The notes beneath the pieces are model-generated. The model saw only the letters and a program-made list of their open reading frames with translations. It made no database searches and was not told the origin of the DNA. Shown piece by piece: positions 55,377 through 64,000 of a stretch of DNA of 64,000 bases. Source of the DNA: Streptomyces canus (lineage in GTDB: Bacteria > Actinomycetota > Actinomycetes > Streptomycetales > Streptomycetaceae); contig NZ_JAUSWW010000001.1 of the NCBI RefSeq assembly GCF_030815415.1, positions 620,001 through 684,000 on the forward strand, in the 5' to 3' direction. Both the position numbers and the translations under genes were made by a program. Positions within the stretch are counted from its first letter, which is position 1; the number at the start of each line of letters is the position of its first letter.

Positions 55377-56711
55377 ATGAGTATCGGACAGCCGACCGTC
55401 ACGGCGTTCTCCGTCTACCCGGTCGCAGGCCGGGACAGCATGGAGCTGAACCTCTCCGGCGCCCACGGCCCCTACTTCACCCGCAACGTCGTCGTCCTCA
55501 CCGACTCCGAGGGACGCACCGGACTGGGCGAAGTACCCGGTGGAGAGAAGATCACGCAGACGCTGCGCGACGCCGAACCACTGGTCGTCGGGGCGAAGGT
55601 GGGCGACTACAAGCGCGTCCTGCGCGAAATCGGCGACCGGTTCGCCGACCGCGACACCGGCGGACGGGGCGCCCAGACCTTCGACCTGCGCACCACCGTC
55701 CACACGGTCACCGCCGTCGAGTCCGCCCTGCTCGACCTGCTCGGGCAGCACCTCGACGTGCCCGTCGCGGCGCTCCTGGGCGACGGCCAACAGCGGGATT
55801 CCGTACGGGTGCTGGGCTACCTCTTCTACGTGGGTAACCCAGACCGGACCGACCTGGAGTACGTCCGGGAACCCGACTCCCCCGTCGAGTGGTACCGGGT
55901 CCGGCACGAGGAGGCCCTGACGCCCGAGGCGATCGTCCGTCAGGCCGAGGCGGCCTACGGCCACTACGGATTCCGGGACTTCAAGCTCAAGGGGGGCGTC
56001 CTCAACGGCGCCGAGGAGGTCGCGGCCGTACGAGCTCTCAAGGACCGCTTCCCCGAGGCCCGCATCACCCTCGACCCGAACGGCGCGTGGTCACTGAGCG
56101 AGGCGATCGAACTGTGCAGGCCGCTGGTCGGCACGCTCGCCTACGCCGAGGACCCCTGCGGAGCCGAGGACGGCTACTCCGGACGGGAGATCCTCGCCGA
56201 GTTCCGCCGCGCCACCGGCCTTCCCACCGCGACCAACATGATCGCCACCGACTGGCGTCAGATGACCCACGCCCTGGCCCTCCAGTCGGTCTCCATCCCG
56301 CTGGCCGACCCACACTTCTGGACCATGCAGGGCTCTGTCCGGGTGGCACAGCTGTGCAACGCGATGGGACTGACCTGGGGCTGCCACTCCAACAACCACT
56401 TCGACATCTCCCTGGCCATGGTGACCCACTGCGGCGCCGCGGCCCCCGGCGAGTACAACGCCCTGGACACCCACTGGATATGGCAGGAAGGGCTGGAACG
56501 CCTCACCACCGCCCCACCGCTCATCACCGGTGGTGAGATCGCGGTCCCGGACGCGCCGGGGCTGGGCGTCCACCTCGACATGGACCGGCTCCTCGCAGCC
56601 CACGATCTCTACCAGGAAAAGGGGTTGGGGGCCCGCGACGATGCCGTCACGATGCAATACCTCATTAGTGACTGGAAGTTCGACAGCAGGCGCCCCTGCC
56701 TGGTTCGGTAG
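55377..56711 (+). CDS. gudD: D-glucarate dehydratase
   Basis: A 444-residue enolase-superfamily enzyme that dehydrates D-glucarate to 5-keto-4-deoxyglucarate. N-terminal capping domain ([40 protein letters not shown]), then a barrel with the K-x-K motif FKLKGGVL (about residues 203-205), metal ligands in [10 protein letters not shown] and [16 protein letters not shown], and the catalytic His in [18 protein letters not shown] 55377 has AGAAGGAC nine bases upstream. Its product is the substrate of kdgD two genes upstream. Confidence 0.95.
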   Translation: MSIGQPTVTAFSVYPVAGRDSMELNLSGAHGPYFTRNVVVLTDSEGRTGLGEVPGGEKITQTLRDAEPLVVGAKVGDYKRVLREIGDRFADRDTGGRGAQTFDLRTTVHTVTAVESALLDLLGQHLDVPVAALLGDGQQRDSVRVLGYLFYVGNPDRTDLEYVREPDSPVEWYRVRHEEALTPEAIVRQAEAAYGHYGFRDFKLKGGVLNGAEEVAAVRALKDRFPEARITLDPNGAWSLSEAIELCRPLVGTLAYAEDPCGAEDGYSGREILAEFRRATGLPTATNMIATDWRQMTHALALQSVSIPLADPHFWTMQGSVRVAQLCNAMGLTWGCHSNNHFDISLAMVTHCGAAAPGEYNALDTHWIWQEGLERLTTAPPLITGGEIAVPDAPGLGVHLDMDRLLAAHDLYQEKGLGARDDAVTMQYLISDWKFDSRRPCLVR

Positions 56712-57910
56712 GCGACCGTCCGTGGACCTGCCTTCGTTCGGTCCTGGTGAGAGCACCGTCCTCTAACGGAGCGGCATCGCAGATCAGGGGCGATGGCAAG
56801 GGCCATCCCGTCCATTGCGGCGGTGTGCAGGGGGGCCGTCCGGGCCGCGGTGCGCTTGAGAGGCACCCGTCGATGCTTTGATTCCGGCACTCCCGCCTGT
56901 CACACGGCCGCTCCGAAGGAGCCGGTTCCGGTGCGGTGGCTGACGGCAGCGGCCGGCGTAGGGACGGTGGCCGGACCTCTCGTCAGCGTCTCCGACGGCA
57001 CCTCCCGGGCCCGGAGGCCAGCAGCCCTCTTTCAGGACCGCGAAGAAAGTGACGGGGCGCCGCAGGGCCTGGCGGGAGGGGTGACCGACTCGCAGCCCGT
57101 CGAGGCGTACGCGCGTCGTCGGCTCCGCCAGCGACACACCTGCGCCTGCGGACGATCGTCCACTCCCGTCCTGCCGCCGCCCGAGGGCGAGTTCGGCCCG
57201 GATGCGGCCGACCTCCTCACCCGGTTCTTCCACCCGACGGCCAACGGCAGCCCAAAGCGGCGGGCGGTCTCAACCTTCCGGAGCGGGCCCCGCCAGGCTC
57301 GGCCTCCGACCGTCACTCCAGGTGAGTCGTCGCCCACTCCGGATCCCGCCTGCCGTCCGGCCTCACCGATCTCGCCGATGTCACTGGCCTGACCCGCGCG
57401 TTCGCAGACGCCACCGCGCCGGCTGCGATCGTGTGGCAGGACCCCCCTGTCCCATGTGGCGGCGGTAAATCTGGCGGTGATGCTCGCCGACGATGGCGAG
57501 CCGATGAGTCTGCGCCATGACGCCGACCTTGCTGGTGGCTTCCCCTTCCACGAGGACGTCGCCATGGCGCTGCCCCATCCCCAAGCCGGGATCGCCGGCG
57601 CCCAAGCCGTGCCAGCGCGCCGTGGCTGGGACGTACGACTCGGCAACGCGGTACCGGAGCTGCAAGCCGAGGAAGGCTGACCGTCCAGCGATGCCTCCTG
57701 CGTCCCGGACGGTCTTTCCCCACCGTCAGGACACCCACTCGGGGCCGAAGCGGTGGGCGGCCGTGCCGGCTCGCCGCTCGACCACCTGGGCAATCGCCTG
57801 GTCCTGCAGAAGGCCGCGCTGTTCGTCATCGGCCCGATCGGTAACCGGGCGCCGCCGACACGCGCCCGATGATCCGCCGGACACACTGCCTGGCCCCGGT
57901 TGAGCCGTGT
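56712..57910. other. Long gene-po­or stretch of decayed DNA
   Basis: About 1.2 kb with overlapping open frames on both strands, but no recognisable domain. The best candidate is plus-strand 57,456-57,680 (MLADDGEPMSLRHDADLAGG, FPFHEDVAMALPHPQAGIAG), which has no ribosome site or named family. I do not call a gene here. Confidence 0.45.
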
Positions 57911-57917
57911 GTAAGAG

Positions 57918-58048
57918 CCGGTGTGAATGAGCCGGTGGGCATGGGGAAGCCCCCGGCGGGACAGGGGGGAGCGTCCCCGCCGGGGGCGGCTGTGGGCGCC
58001 GGGTGTCAGCTCCAGGCGTTGAAGCTGATGCCGGACGGCTTGGCCCTG
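57918..58048 (-). repeat. Copy of the NLP gene 3' end and its terminator
   Basis: The minus strand repeats 47,553-47,684 almost exactly: the last NLP codons (KPSG.SFNAWS), the stop and the GC-rich terminator hairpin. The rest of the NLP gene is absent. It abuts an IS701 scrap. Confidence 0.9.
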
Positions 58049-58049
58049 G

Positions 58050-58259
58050 TCGGGTGAACTGGACGCTCTGCATGAGCGGTTCGTGCACATGTTCAACCGG
58101 GAGGAGCCGCGTCAGTCGACGCTGGCGTATATGCGGGGGCCGGTTGCGCCACTGAAGCGGAAGAACGGCTGGACGCTGGCGGAGGAAGCCGGGCACGCGG
58201 GTCCCGATCGCATCCACCGGCCGCTGAACCGGATCGAGTGGGACGCCGACGGAACTTGA
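58050..58259 (+). mobile_element. IS701-family transposase N-terminal remnant
   Basis: Reads ELDALHERFVHMFNREEPRQ, STLAYMRGPVAPLKRKNGWT and LAEEAGHAGPDRIHRPLNRI before a stop. This is the N-terminal ~65 residues of IS701-type DDE transposases (F..LF.R.EPR.....Y..GLL...KNGW.LAE.AG...PD..QRLL). Nothing of the catalytic domain remains. Confidence 0.8.
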
Positions 58260-58449
58260 TCAGACCCTGACAGACACCGAGGAATTCAGCGGGCGGACAA
58301 CAGGTCCAGTACGGACTCGCCGCCGGCGATCACGGATACATGTCACAGCAGGGCAACAGACTCGCCGGAACGGGCTGAAAAGAATTGATGGGGGAACTCG
58401 GCCTTCTGCGGCACCGATGGATGCCGCTCCCCGGAGGAAAGAGAAAATC

Positions 58450-58524
58450 GTGTACATAGGCCTGGGTACCGTCGTCGTTGTCATTATCATCATCGTTGTC
58501 ATCATGATTCTGCGCCGTCGCTGA
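58450..58524 (+). CDS. 24-residue membrane peptide
   Basis: GGAGGAAAGAG lies eight bases before GTG 58450. The 24 residues are a single hydrophobic helix (GLGTVVVVIIIIVVIMI) capped by LRRR. Codons are not GC3-biased because the Val/Ile run dominates. Short one-helix peptides of this type are common in Streptomyces, but this one matches no family I can name. Confidence 0.6.
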   Translation: MYIGLGTVVVVIIIIVVIMILRRR

Positions 58525-58599
58525 CCAATCCCCCGAAGGCCGGGCGATCAGCCACGACCACAGCCCGCCCCGGATTCCCTTGCCAGGCTCCCCGGGCGG

Positions 58600-60000
58600 G
58601 CATGGTCACGATCAGCGAGACGGCGGTTGTCGAAGACGACGAGTTCGACCAGCAGGGACGGGCGCACGGCTTTCGACCCCGTCGTAGAGGTCGCGTTGGA
58701 TGGGCTCTCGCGGCGAAGGCGGCCTCCGCCTCGCGGCGGCACTCGACCGATCATGGATGCCATGATCTGCAGTGCGCTGCGGCAGCGGCCTCCTGGAGGC
58801 GATGCCTCCGCGTGTACTTGTCGCCGACGTCCAGCGTGCGGGCCCGCCGCGGGTCCTGGGTGACGCCGGCGGGGCAGGTGTCCGTGTGGCAGTGCTGGGC
58901 CTGGATGCAGCCGACCGCGAACGTCATGGCGTGGGCCGCGTTGCCGTGGTCGGCGCCCTGGATCAGGCGTTTGACGAGGTCCGTCCCAGTGACAATCTTG
59001 CCGCTGGCGCCGATCCGGATCCGATCCCGCAGGTCCGCGCCGACCAGAGCGTTGTGCACGGTCATCAGAACTTCCCTGAGCGGTATGCCGACGTGGCCGG
59101 CGCATTCGAGCGGTGTGGTGCCTGTGCCGCCCTCCGCGCCGTCGACGAAGATGAAGTCGGGTGCGGTGCCCTCCTCGATCATCGCCTTGCACACGACGAG
59201 GAACTGGCGCCGTGAACCGGGGGACAGCTTGAAGCCGGTCGGCTCGACGCCGGACAGCTCCCGCATCCGTGCGATGAAACAGACCAGTTCACGAGGCGTG
59301 GAGAACGCCCGGTGGCAGGGCGGCGAGACCACCGTCCGTCCCTCGATGACGTCCTGCACCCGGGCGATCTCCGCGTTCACCTTGGCCCCCGCAGTACACC
59401 CCCGATACCGGGCTTGGCGCCCAGCGACAGCTTCAAAGACACGCGCCTGACGCTCTCGCCCGACGCCTTCTCGACGAACTCCCCGCCATCGAAGTCCTCG
59501 TCCCGGGTCCGGCAGCCGAAGTAGCCGGCACCGATCTCCCGGACCAGGTCACCACACGGACGCAGGTGGTACTCCGACAGTCGGCCCTCGCCGCTGCCGT
59601 GCGCGAAACCGCCTGCCGCGGCACCCTGGTTGAGCGCCAGAACGGTATTGGCCGACAACGAGCCGAAACTCATCGCGGAGACGTTCAGCAGTGCCATGTC
59701 GTAGAGCCGGGTGCAGTCCGAACCCCCGATCCGTACGCGTGGCGGAGTACTGCCGCAACTCGGGACGGCTGCGCTGCAGCAGGAAGCGGGCGTGCCCGAT
59801 CACCGGATCGTTGCGCAGCACCGAGTGCTGCCGCTGGATCAGGTCCTACACCCCGATCACGCCGATCACGGCCGGAGGCACTGCTGCCATCCACCAACAG
59901 GGCGGCGCCCGGGACCACCGCGACGATTCCGGTTCTCTGGTCGGCCCGCGAGTGGCCCGCCTGGCCCGTTTCGTGCGGACCAGGGCCGGGCCGGAAAAAC
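58600..60000 (-). pseudogene. FMN-binding glutamate-synthase-like protein, multiply broken
   Basis: The minus strand carries, in order: QRQHSVLRNDPVIGHARFLL, RVRIGGSDCTRLYD, MALLNVSAMSFGSLSANTVL, GEGRLSEYHLRPCGDLVREI, GYFGCRTRDEDFDGGEFVEK, SLKLSLGAKPGIGGVL, VISPP-type TVVSPPCHRAFSTPRELV, FIFVDGAEGGTGTTPLECAG, GKIVTGTDLVKRLIQGADHG and QAQHCHTDTCPAGVTQDPRR. These are the conserved blocks of the GltB-like FMN domain protein. A deletion of about 60 residues after PELRQY, frameshifts near 59,380 and 58,790, and a lost C-terminus make it inactive. Confidence 0.85.
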
Positions 60001-60229
60001 TCGCATGTTATACGGCAAGGTGGGTACCGTTGATTTTCTAAAGGTGAGTGAAAAGTGGACCGACGCGACTGTGTTGATTCTGGTACTTCTTGCCGCCTGA
60101 TATTTTCCAATACTCGAAATGAGAAATTGTGTGGGACGCGAAACGATGGGCACTCGCCCTACCGAGGGGCGCCCACCGAAATATCGGACAGGCCTCCTCG
60201 GTATTCATGCGCTACAAGGGGAGGTTTGT

Positions 60230-60580
60230 ATGACGGACAACATGTGGGGTTACCCGGCCGAGTCGGGCCACCAGACGGGGACGGACCTGACCGGATTCAA
60301 GGTCGAGGCGAGTGACGGTTCGATCGGCAAGGTCGACAAGCACTCGGAGGACGTCGGGGCCGCGTACATCGTGGTCGACACCGGAGTGTGGATCTTCGGC
60401 AAGACGGTTCTTCTCCCTGCCGGTGTCATCTCGTCCATCGACGTCGCGGGGCAGAAGATCCACGTAGGCCGGACCAAGGACGAGATCAAGAACTCCCCCG
60501 AGTTCGACAAGGACAAGCACATCGGCGACCCCGGCTACCACGAGCAGGTCGGCGGATATTACGGAGACCACCGAGCCTGA
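60230..60580 (+). CDS. PRC-barrel domain stress protein
   Basis: A 116-residue PRC-barrel protein: WGYPAESGHQTGTDLTGFKV, EASDGSIGKVDKHSEDVGAA, YIVVDTGVWIFGKTVLLPAG, VISSIDVAGQKIHVGRTKDE, then a charged NSPEFDKDKHIGDPGYHEQV tail. ATG 60230 follows GGGGAGGTTT. It is a different subfamily from the 30.4 kb PRC protein and is common in Streptomyces stress clusters. An AT-richer stretch upstream (60,030-60,130) probably holds its promoter. Confidence 0.9.
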   Translation: MTDNMWGYPAESGHQTGTDLTGFKVEASDGSIGKVDKHSEDVGAAYIVVDTGVWIFGKTVLLPAGVISSIDVAGQKIHVGRTKDEIKNSPEFDKDKHIGDPGYHEQVGGYYGDHRA

Positions 60581-61416
60581 CCGTCACTCCGCGGCACACA
60601 GGGGCGGGCACCGGTGTTCTGCCGGTGTCCGCCCTTCGCTGTGCCCGGGCTTCCCGCCGACATCGCCGCCGGCCCTCGGGATGTTGTCGGATAATCCGCG
60701 GTGCCCGTGCCGTCGTACGGAGATCAGCAGCACCTGCACGCGTCCGCGGCTACTCCTCAACACGCCCTCAAGGCCATCGCCGTGAAACATCGAACACCTC
60801 AGCGGTCAGCCAGCGACTGGGGAAGCCTCTCCGCCGAGACCGCCGACCGCTTTCCCGACCTTCCTGGATCAGACCGAGATCCCCCGGTCAAAATCCTGGC
60901 GAACCTCGGCAGCCGAGCCCGACCATCCAAGATCCCCAACAGCGTCAAGCTGAGCCTGGTGCCTAACCTCGGCCGTTCACCTGACCCTCTGATCTTGGTT
61001 CATTCCCGGGACAACAGGGCGGCCGTTCTTCACGCTTCGAGGTGTTGAGCAACAGTTGCGTGAAGGAACGGCCGCTGGAAGCGCCTCGATGGCCAGTGGC
61101 TTGCCGGGACTTCCCGGTGCGCTGCTCGCGGGCCGGGTACGGGGAAGGCGTGAGATCCCCCGCTGGGTGACCGCCGGCCCGGTCGGCATCCACGGCAGAT
61201 GAGCAGGGGACCCCGACGAGCTTGCGTGACGCCGCGACTGACACCCAGGGAGAGAAGCGCTTCGACGCACACCTTTCGAACTCGATTGAGGTTCCATGCG
61301 GATCAGCCCGTTCTCTCCGTCGTCAGGTTGCGCTAGGCTCCCGCAACCGTATCGAAGCGCTTCGACGATGACGCCTTCGACATGGGGAAGGGACTTTCGA
61401 CTCAATGGAGAGTTCT
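60581..61416 (+). promoter_or_regulatory. Upstream region of the GH5 gene with two palindromic operators
   Basis: The first ~650 nt hold no gene I can support. Close to the GH5 gene GAAGCGCTTCGACG (from 61,254) and CGAAGCGCTTCGACG (from 61,352) are two copies of a CGAAGCGCTTCG palindrome about 98 nt apart, typical LacI-family half-site symmetry around CG. A TTGCGC and TAGGCT-like element (61,328-61,337) lie between them. Confidence 0.55.
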
Positions 61417-63135
61417 ATGCCGAGTTCAACCGGTTTCACTCGCCGCCAGGTCATGACGACCTCCGCGGCCCTCGCCGTCACGGCGTTGGCCATCCCGACG
61501 GCCGCCCAGGCCGCTGCCCGATCCACTTCTTCCGCCGCGTCGGCGTCCGCGCTGGACGTAGTCGCAAACATGCAGCCCGGCTGGAATCTGGGCAACAGCT
61601 TCGAGGCCATCGGCGCCGACGAGACGGCGTGGGGCAACCCGCGGGTGACCCAGGCGTTTTTCCGCAGGCTGAAGGCGCAGGGCTTCAGAAGCATCCGGAT
61701 ACCGGTGACCTGGGGCCAGCACGAGGGCCCGGCTCCGACCTATACCCTCGACCCGGTGTTCCTGGCCAGGATCAAGCAGGTGGTCGACTGGGCCCTGGCC
61801 GACGGTTTCTACGTTCTGATCAACATGCACGGCGACGCGTGGCAGTGGGTGCCGAACATGCCGACCCAGCATGACGCGGTCCTGGCCCAGTACACGGCCA
61901 CCTGGCAGCAGATCGCGGCCACCTTCCGGGACGAGCCACGCCGACTGCTTTTCGAGAGCATCAACGAGCCCTTCTTCACCGGCAGCTCCGGCGATCAGCA
62001 GAACGCCGTTCTGATGAACGAGCTCAACACGACATTCCACTCCGTCGTGCGCGCGACCGGCGGAGGCAATGCCGACCGCCTGCTCGTCATGCCGACCCTC
62101 GGGGACACCCCGGATCAGCCCAAGATCGACACCCTGCTCGCCACCTTCTCCGCGCTCGACGACCCCAACCTCGTGGCCTCGATCCACTACTACAGCTTCT
62201 GGCCCTTCAGCGTGAACCTCGCCGGCTACACGACCTTCAACGCGGCCACCCAGCAGGACCTGACCGACACGTTCGACCTGCTGCACAGGGCCTTCGTGGC
62301 CAAGGGGATCCCGGTCGTCGTCGGTGAGTACGGGCTGCTCGGCTGGGACTCCGGCCCCGGCACGGTCGAACAGGGCGAGACGCTCAAGTACCTTGAGTAT
62401 CTCGGCTACTACGCGCGCCACCGGGGCTTGACCACGATGCTGTGGGACAACGGCAGTCGCTTCAACCGCCGCACCCTGCAATGGAACGACCCGAGTCTCT
62501 ATGCGCAGATACGTTCCAGCTGGACCGGGCGCTCCGGCACCGCGTCCACCGATCAGCTCTTCGTGCCCAAGGGCAAGACCCCGACGGACGCGACGATCAC
62601 GCTGAACCTCAACGGCACCAGGCTGCTGAGGATCGATGTCGGCACCCGCCCCCTGATCCGGGGCGTGGACTACACCGTCAGCGGCAACACGCTGACGATC
62701 GCAGCGGCGACGCTCAGCCGGCTGACCGCATCACAGGAGTACGGCACGAATGCCGTCCTGTCCCTCCGGTTCACGGAAGGAATTCCTTGGGCGGTCAACG
62801 TCATCACCTATGACAAGCCGGTACTGACGAGCGCGACGGGTACGACAGCCTCGCTGGTGATACCCACAGCGTTCAACGGAGACAAGTTGGCGACCATGGA
62901 AGCCGTCTACGCCGACGGCACCGCCGCCGGTCCGCAGTCCTGGACGACGTACCAACAGTTCAACGTGGCCTTCACACCGGACTACACCGCAGGCACGATC
63001 ACCTTGCCGACCGCGTTCTTCGACGGTGTCACCGACAACACCACCGTGACCCTCACCTTCCACTTCTGGAGCGGGGCGATCTTGACCTACACGCTGACCA
63101 GGTCCGGCACCGCGGTCACGGGCGCCTCTGTCTGA
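61417..63135 (+). CDS. Secreted GH5 glycosidase (endo-beta-glucanase type) with CBM_X2-like module
   Basis: A 572-residue extracellular enzyme. It opens with a Tat signal (FTRRQVMTTSAALAVTALA), then a GH5 barrel: MQPGWNLGNSFEAIGADETA, FRSIRIPVTWGQHEG, acid/base Glu in SINEPF (about residue 184) and nucleophile Glu in VVVGEYG (about 304). A CBM_X2-like Ig module follows (TLNLNGTRLLRIDVGTRPLI; LSLRFTEGIPWAVNVITYD), then a further beta-rich carbohydrate-binding-like end. ATG 61417 is chosen for the GGAG six bases upstream; ATG 61405 is the alternative. Likely cleaves cellulose or related beta-glucans outside the cell, supplying the importer at 14-19 kb. Confidence 0.93.
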   Translation: MPSSTGFTRRQVMTTSAALAVTALAIPTAAQAAARSTSSAASASALDVVANMQPGWNLGNSFEAIGADETAWGNPRVTQAFFRRLKAQGFRSIRIPVTWGQHEGPAPTYTLDPVFLARIKQVVDWALADGFYVLINMHGDAWQWVPNMPTQHDAVLAQYTATWQQIAATFRDEPRRLLFESINEPFFTGSSGDQQNAVLMNELNTTFHSVVRATGGGNADRLLVMPTLGDTPDQPKIDTLLATFSALDDPNLVASIHYYSFWPFSVNLAGYTTFNAATQQDLTDTFDLLHRAFVAKGIPVVVGEYGLLGWDSGPGTVEQGETLKYLEYLGYYARHRGLTTMLWDNGSRFNRRTLQWNDPSLYAQIRSSWTGRSGTASTDQLFVPKGKTPTDATITLNLNGTRLLRIDVGTRPLIRGVDYTVSGNTLTIAAATLSRLTASQEYGTNAVLSLRFTEGIPWAVNVITYDKPVLTSATGTTASLVIPTAFNGDKLATMEAVYADGTAAGPQSWTTYQQFNVAFTPDYTAGTITLPTAFFDGVTDNTTVTLTFHFWSGAILTYTLTRSGTAVTGASV

Positions 63136-63169
63136 AAAACGGATCCATCAGTCATGAGGCGACATCACA

Positions 63170-63560
63170 CGTGGTGAGTCCGGCACGTCTCTTGTAGCAG
63201 GTCAGGGCGGCGGCGAGGCCAAGGAAGACGAGGAGGTGGCTGCCTTTTCGTTCGTACCGAGTGGTGAGGCGGCGGAGCCGAACAGCCAGGAGACCGCTCG
63301 ATCTCCCAGCGGTGCCGCCAGAGCTGTTCGGAGGACTCGAGCGATCCGGGCGACGTGCCGCGTTCCCGCAGCCAGGAAAGGATGTCGGCGGAGTGGTAAA
63401 TCCGCGTTCGTCCGCTTGCCTGCCTCCTGGGCTCGCGCGTCCGCCTGGATGCAGGCGAGTCCCTCGACGGACAGCCGCGGGTCGTCCTTCGGGGCCGCCG
63501 TGAAACTTCGACCAGATCGGGCCGGGACCGGAGCAGCGCGGGTCAGGAGCGGCAAGGTGC
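63170..63560 (-). mobile_element. IS5-family transposase C-terminal remnant
   Basis: In two frames the minus strand reads IYHSADILSWLRERGTSPGS, SSEQLWRHRWEIERSPGWLF and RRLTTRYERKGSHLLVFLGL with AAALTCYKR. This is the DDE C-terminal part of IS5-type transposases. Frameshifted and truncated at its 5' end. Confidence 0.8.
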
Positions 63561-64000
63561 CCTGGTGGTGCTTCGTATGACGAGGTGTGGTGTGACGACG
63601 ACTTCTCGTTCGTCGTCCGCCGCCCCACCCTCCAGCCGGGCGACGGCCCGGCTCACAGCCTGGCGCGCCTGCTGGCGCGCTTCTTGCCCGACCGTGGTGA
63701 GTTGGACATGGGCGAGGCGGGCGAGGTGGCTGTCGTCGAATCCGACGACCGAGATCTCGTCGGGCACAGGGATACGGGCGCGCAGGAAGGTGTCGAGGAC
63801 GCCGATGGCGCAGTGGTCGTTGAAGGCGAGGACGGCGGTGGGGCGGGCCGCCTCGGCGAGGAGTGTTCGTGCGGCTGCCGCGCCATGGTCCTCGGTCAGC
63901 CCGCCCGGCACGAGGCGGACGCGGTCGGTGAGGCCGTGGTGCTGCATGGCCGACTTGTAGCCGCGGCGCCGGTCGGCCGCGCCCGGCGCCCTGCCCCCGT
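63543..64000 (-). CDS. LacI-family regulator, 5' part outside window
   Basis: The visible 152 residues are the C-terminal half of a LacI/GalR sugar-binding domain: AADRRRGYKSAMQHHGLTDR, AVLAFNDHCAIGVLDTFLRA, PVPDEISVVGFDDSHLARLA, LTTVGQEARQQARQAVSRAV, VVTPHLVIRSTTRAP. The DNA-binding domain lies beyond base 64000. Its stop is 408 nt from the GH5 stop, convergent, with IS5 debris between; it may once have controlled the GH5 gene through the CGAAGCGCTTCG sites. Confidence 0.9.
   Translation of the reverse strand, partial: GGRAPGAADRRRGYKSAMQHHGLTDRVRLVPGGLTEDHGAAAARTLLAEAARPTAVLAFNDHCAIGVLDTFLRARIPVPDEISVVGFDDSHLARLAHVQLTTVGQEARQQARQAVSRAVARLEGGAADDEREVVVTPHLVIRSTTRAPCRS

Noticed and set aside
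57456..57680. Plus-strand frame encoding MLADDGEPMSLRHDADLAGG and following
   Set aside because: No ribosome site, no family and surroundings full of debris; not called as a gene.

Overview
The window is very GC-rich with strong G/C preference at third codon positions, GGAGG-type ribosome sites, many GTG starts and 4-nt start/stop overlaps. Together with XRE/DUF5753, HTTM-DUF5819, GAF-ANTAR, MHS and PaaX-type genes this points to a Streptomyces or very close relative. The density of remnants, mobile-element scraps and lineage-specific paralogues suggests a linear-chromosome arm rather than the core. No tRNA, rRNA or CRISPR array was recognised.

1-13 kb is a hypoxia/stress island read leftward: a GNAT/acyl-CoA synthetase (Pat-type), phosphoketolase, two universal stress proteins, an alcohol dehydrogenase and a slipin. 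Remnants of gap, luxR, pflB, arcC and P-type ATPases lie between them, along with three very long perfect hairpins. 13.4-19.7 kb is an intact beta-glucoside locus: a LacI regulator divergent from an ABC binding protein, two permeases and a GH1 beta-glucosidase, with a paired operator between.

20-29.6 kb is accessory: a secreted protein, a DLH-family protein without its nucleophile, a LexA-like HTH pair, an XRE/DUF5753 regulator, an HTTM-DUF5819 pair, a broken ice-binding (DUF3494) gene joined to a transposase tail, and an IS110-family element whose upstream region folds like a bridge RNA.

29.6-40.7 kb is the most unusual part: a stress-signalling block of STAS, GNAT, GAF-ANTAR, ANTAR, PRC-barrel and small membrane proteins, with members present as inverted paralogous copies. 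They share a distinctive promoter-like module, and some copies share a structured leader; further copies occur at 10.2 and 12.6 kb, which links this block to the first island.

41-52 kb holds an SDR/MerR divergent pair, a frameshifted HTH-STAND-WD40 gene, an NLP (NPP1) secreted protein, a PaaX regulator, a frameshifted secreted esterase with an MHS transporter, and an ECF sigma remnant. 51.9-56.7 kb is a D-glucarate catabolic locus: IclR regulator, 5-dehydro-4-deoxyglucarate dehydratase, GntP-type permease and glucarate dehydratase. 56.7-64 kb is mostly decayed DNA (IS701 and IS5 scraps, a glutamate-synthase-like pseudogene, a copied NLP 3' end), with an intact PRC-barrel gene, a 24-residue membrane peptide, a GH5 glycosidase with two operator-like palindromes, and the end of a LacI regulator cut by the window edge.
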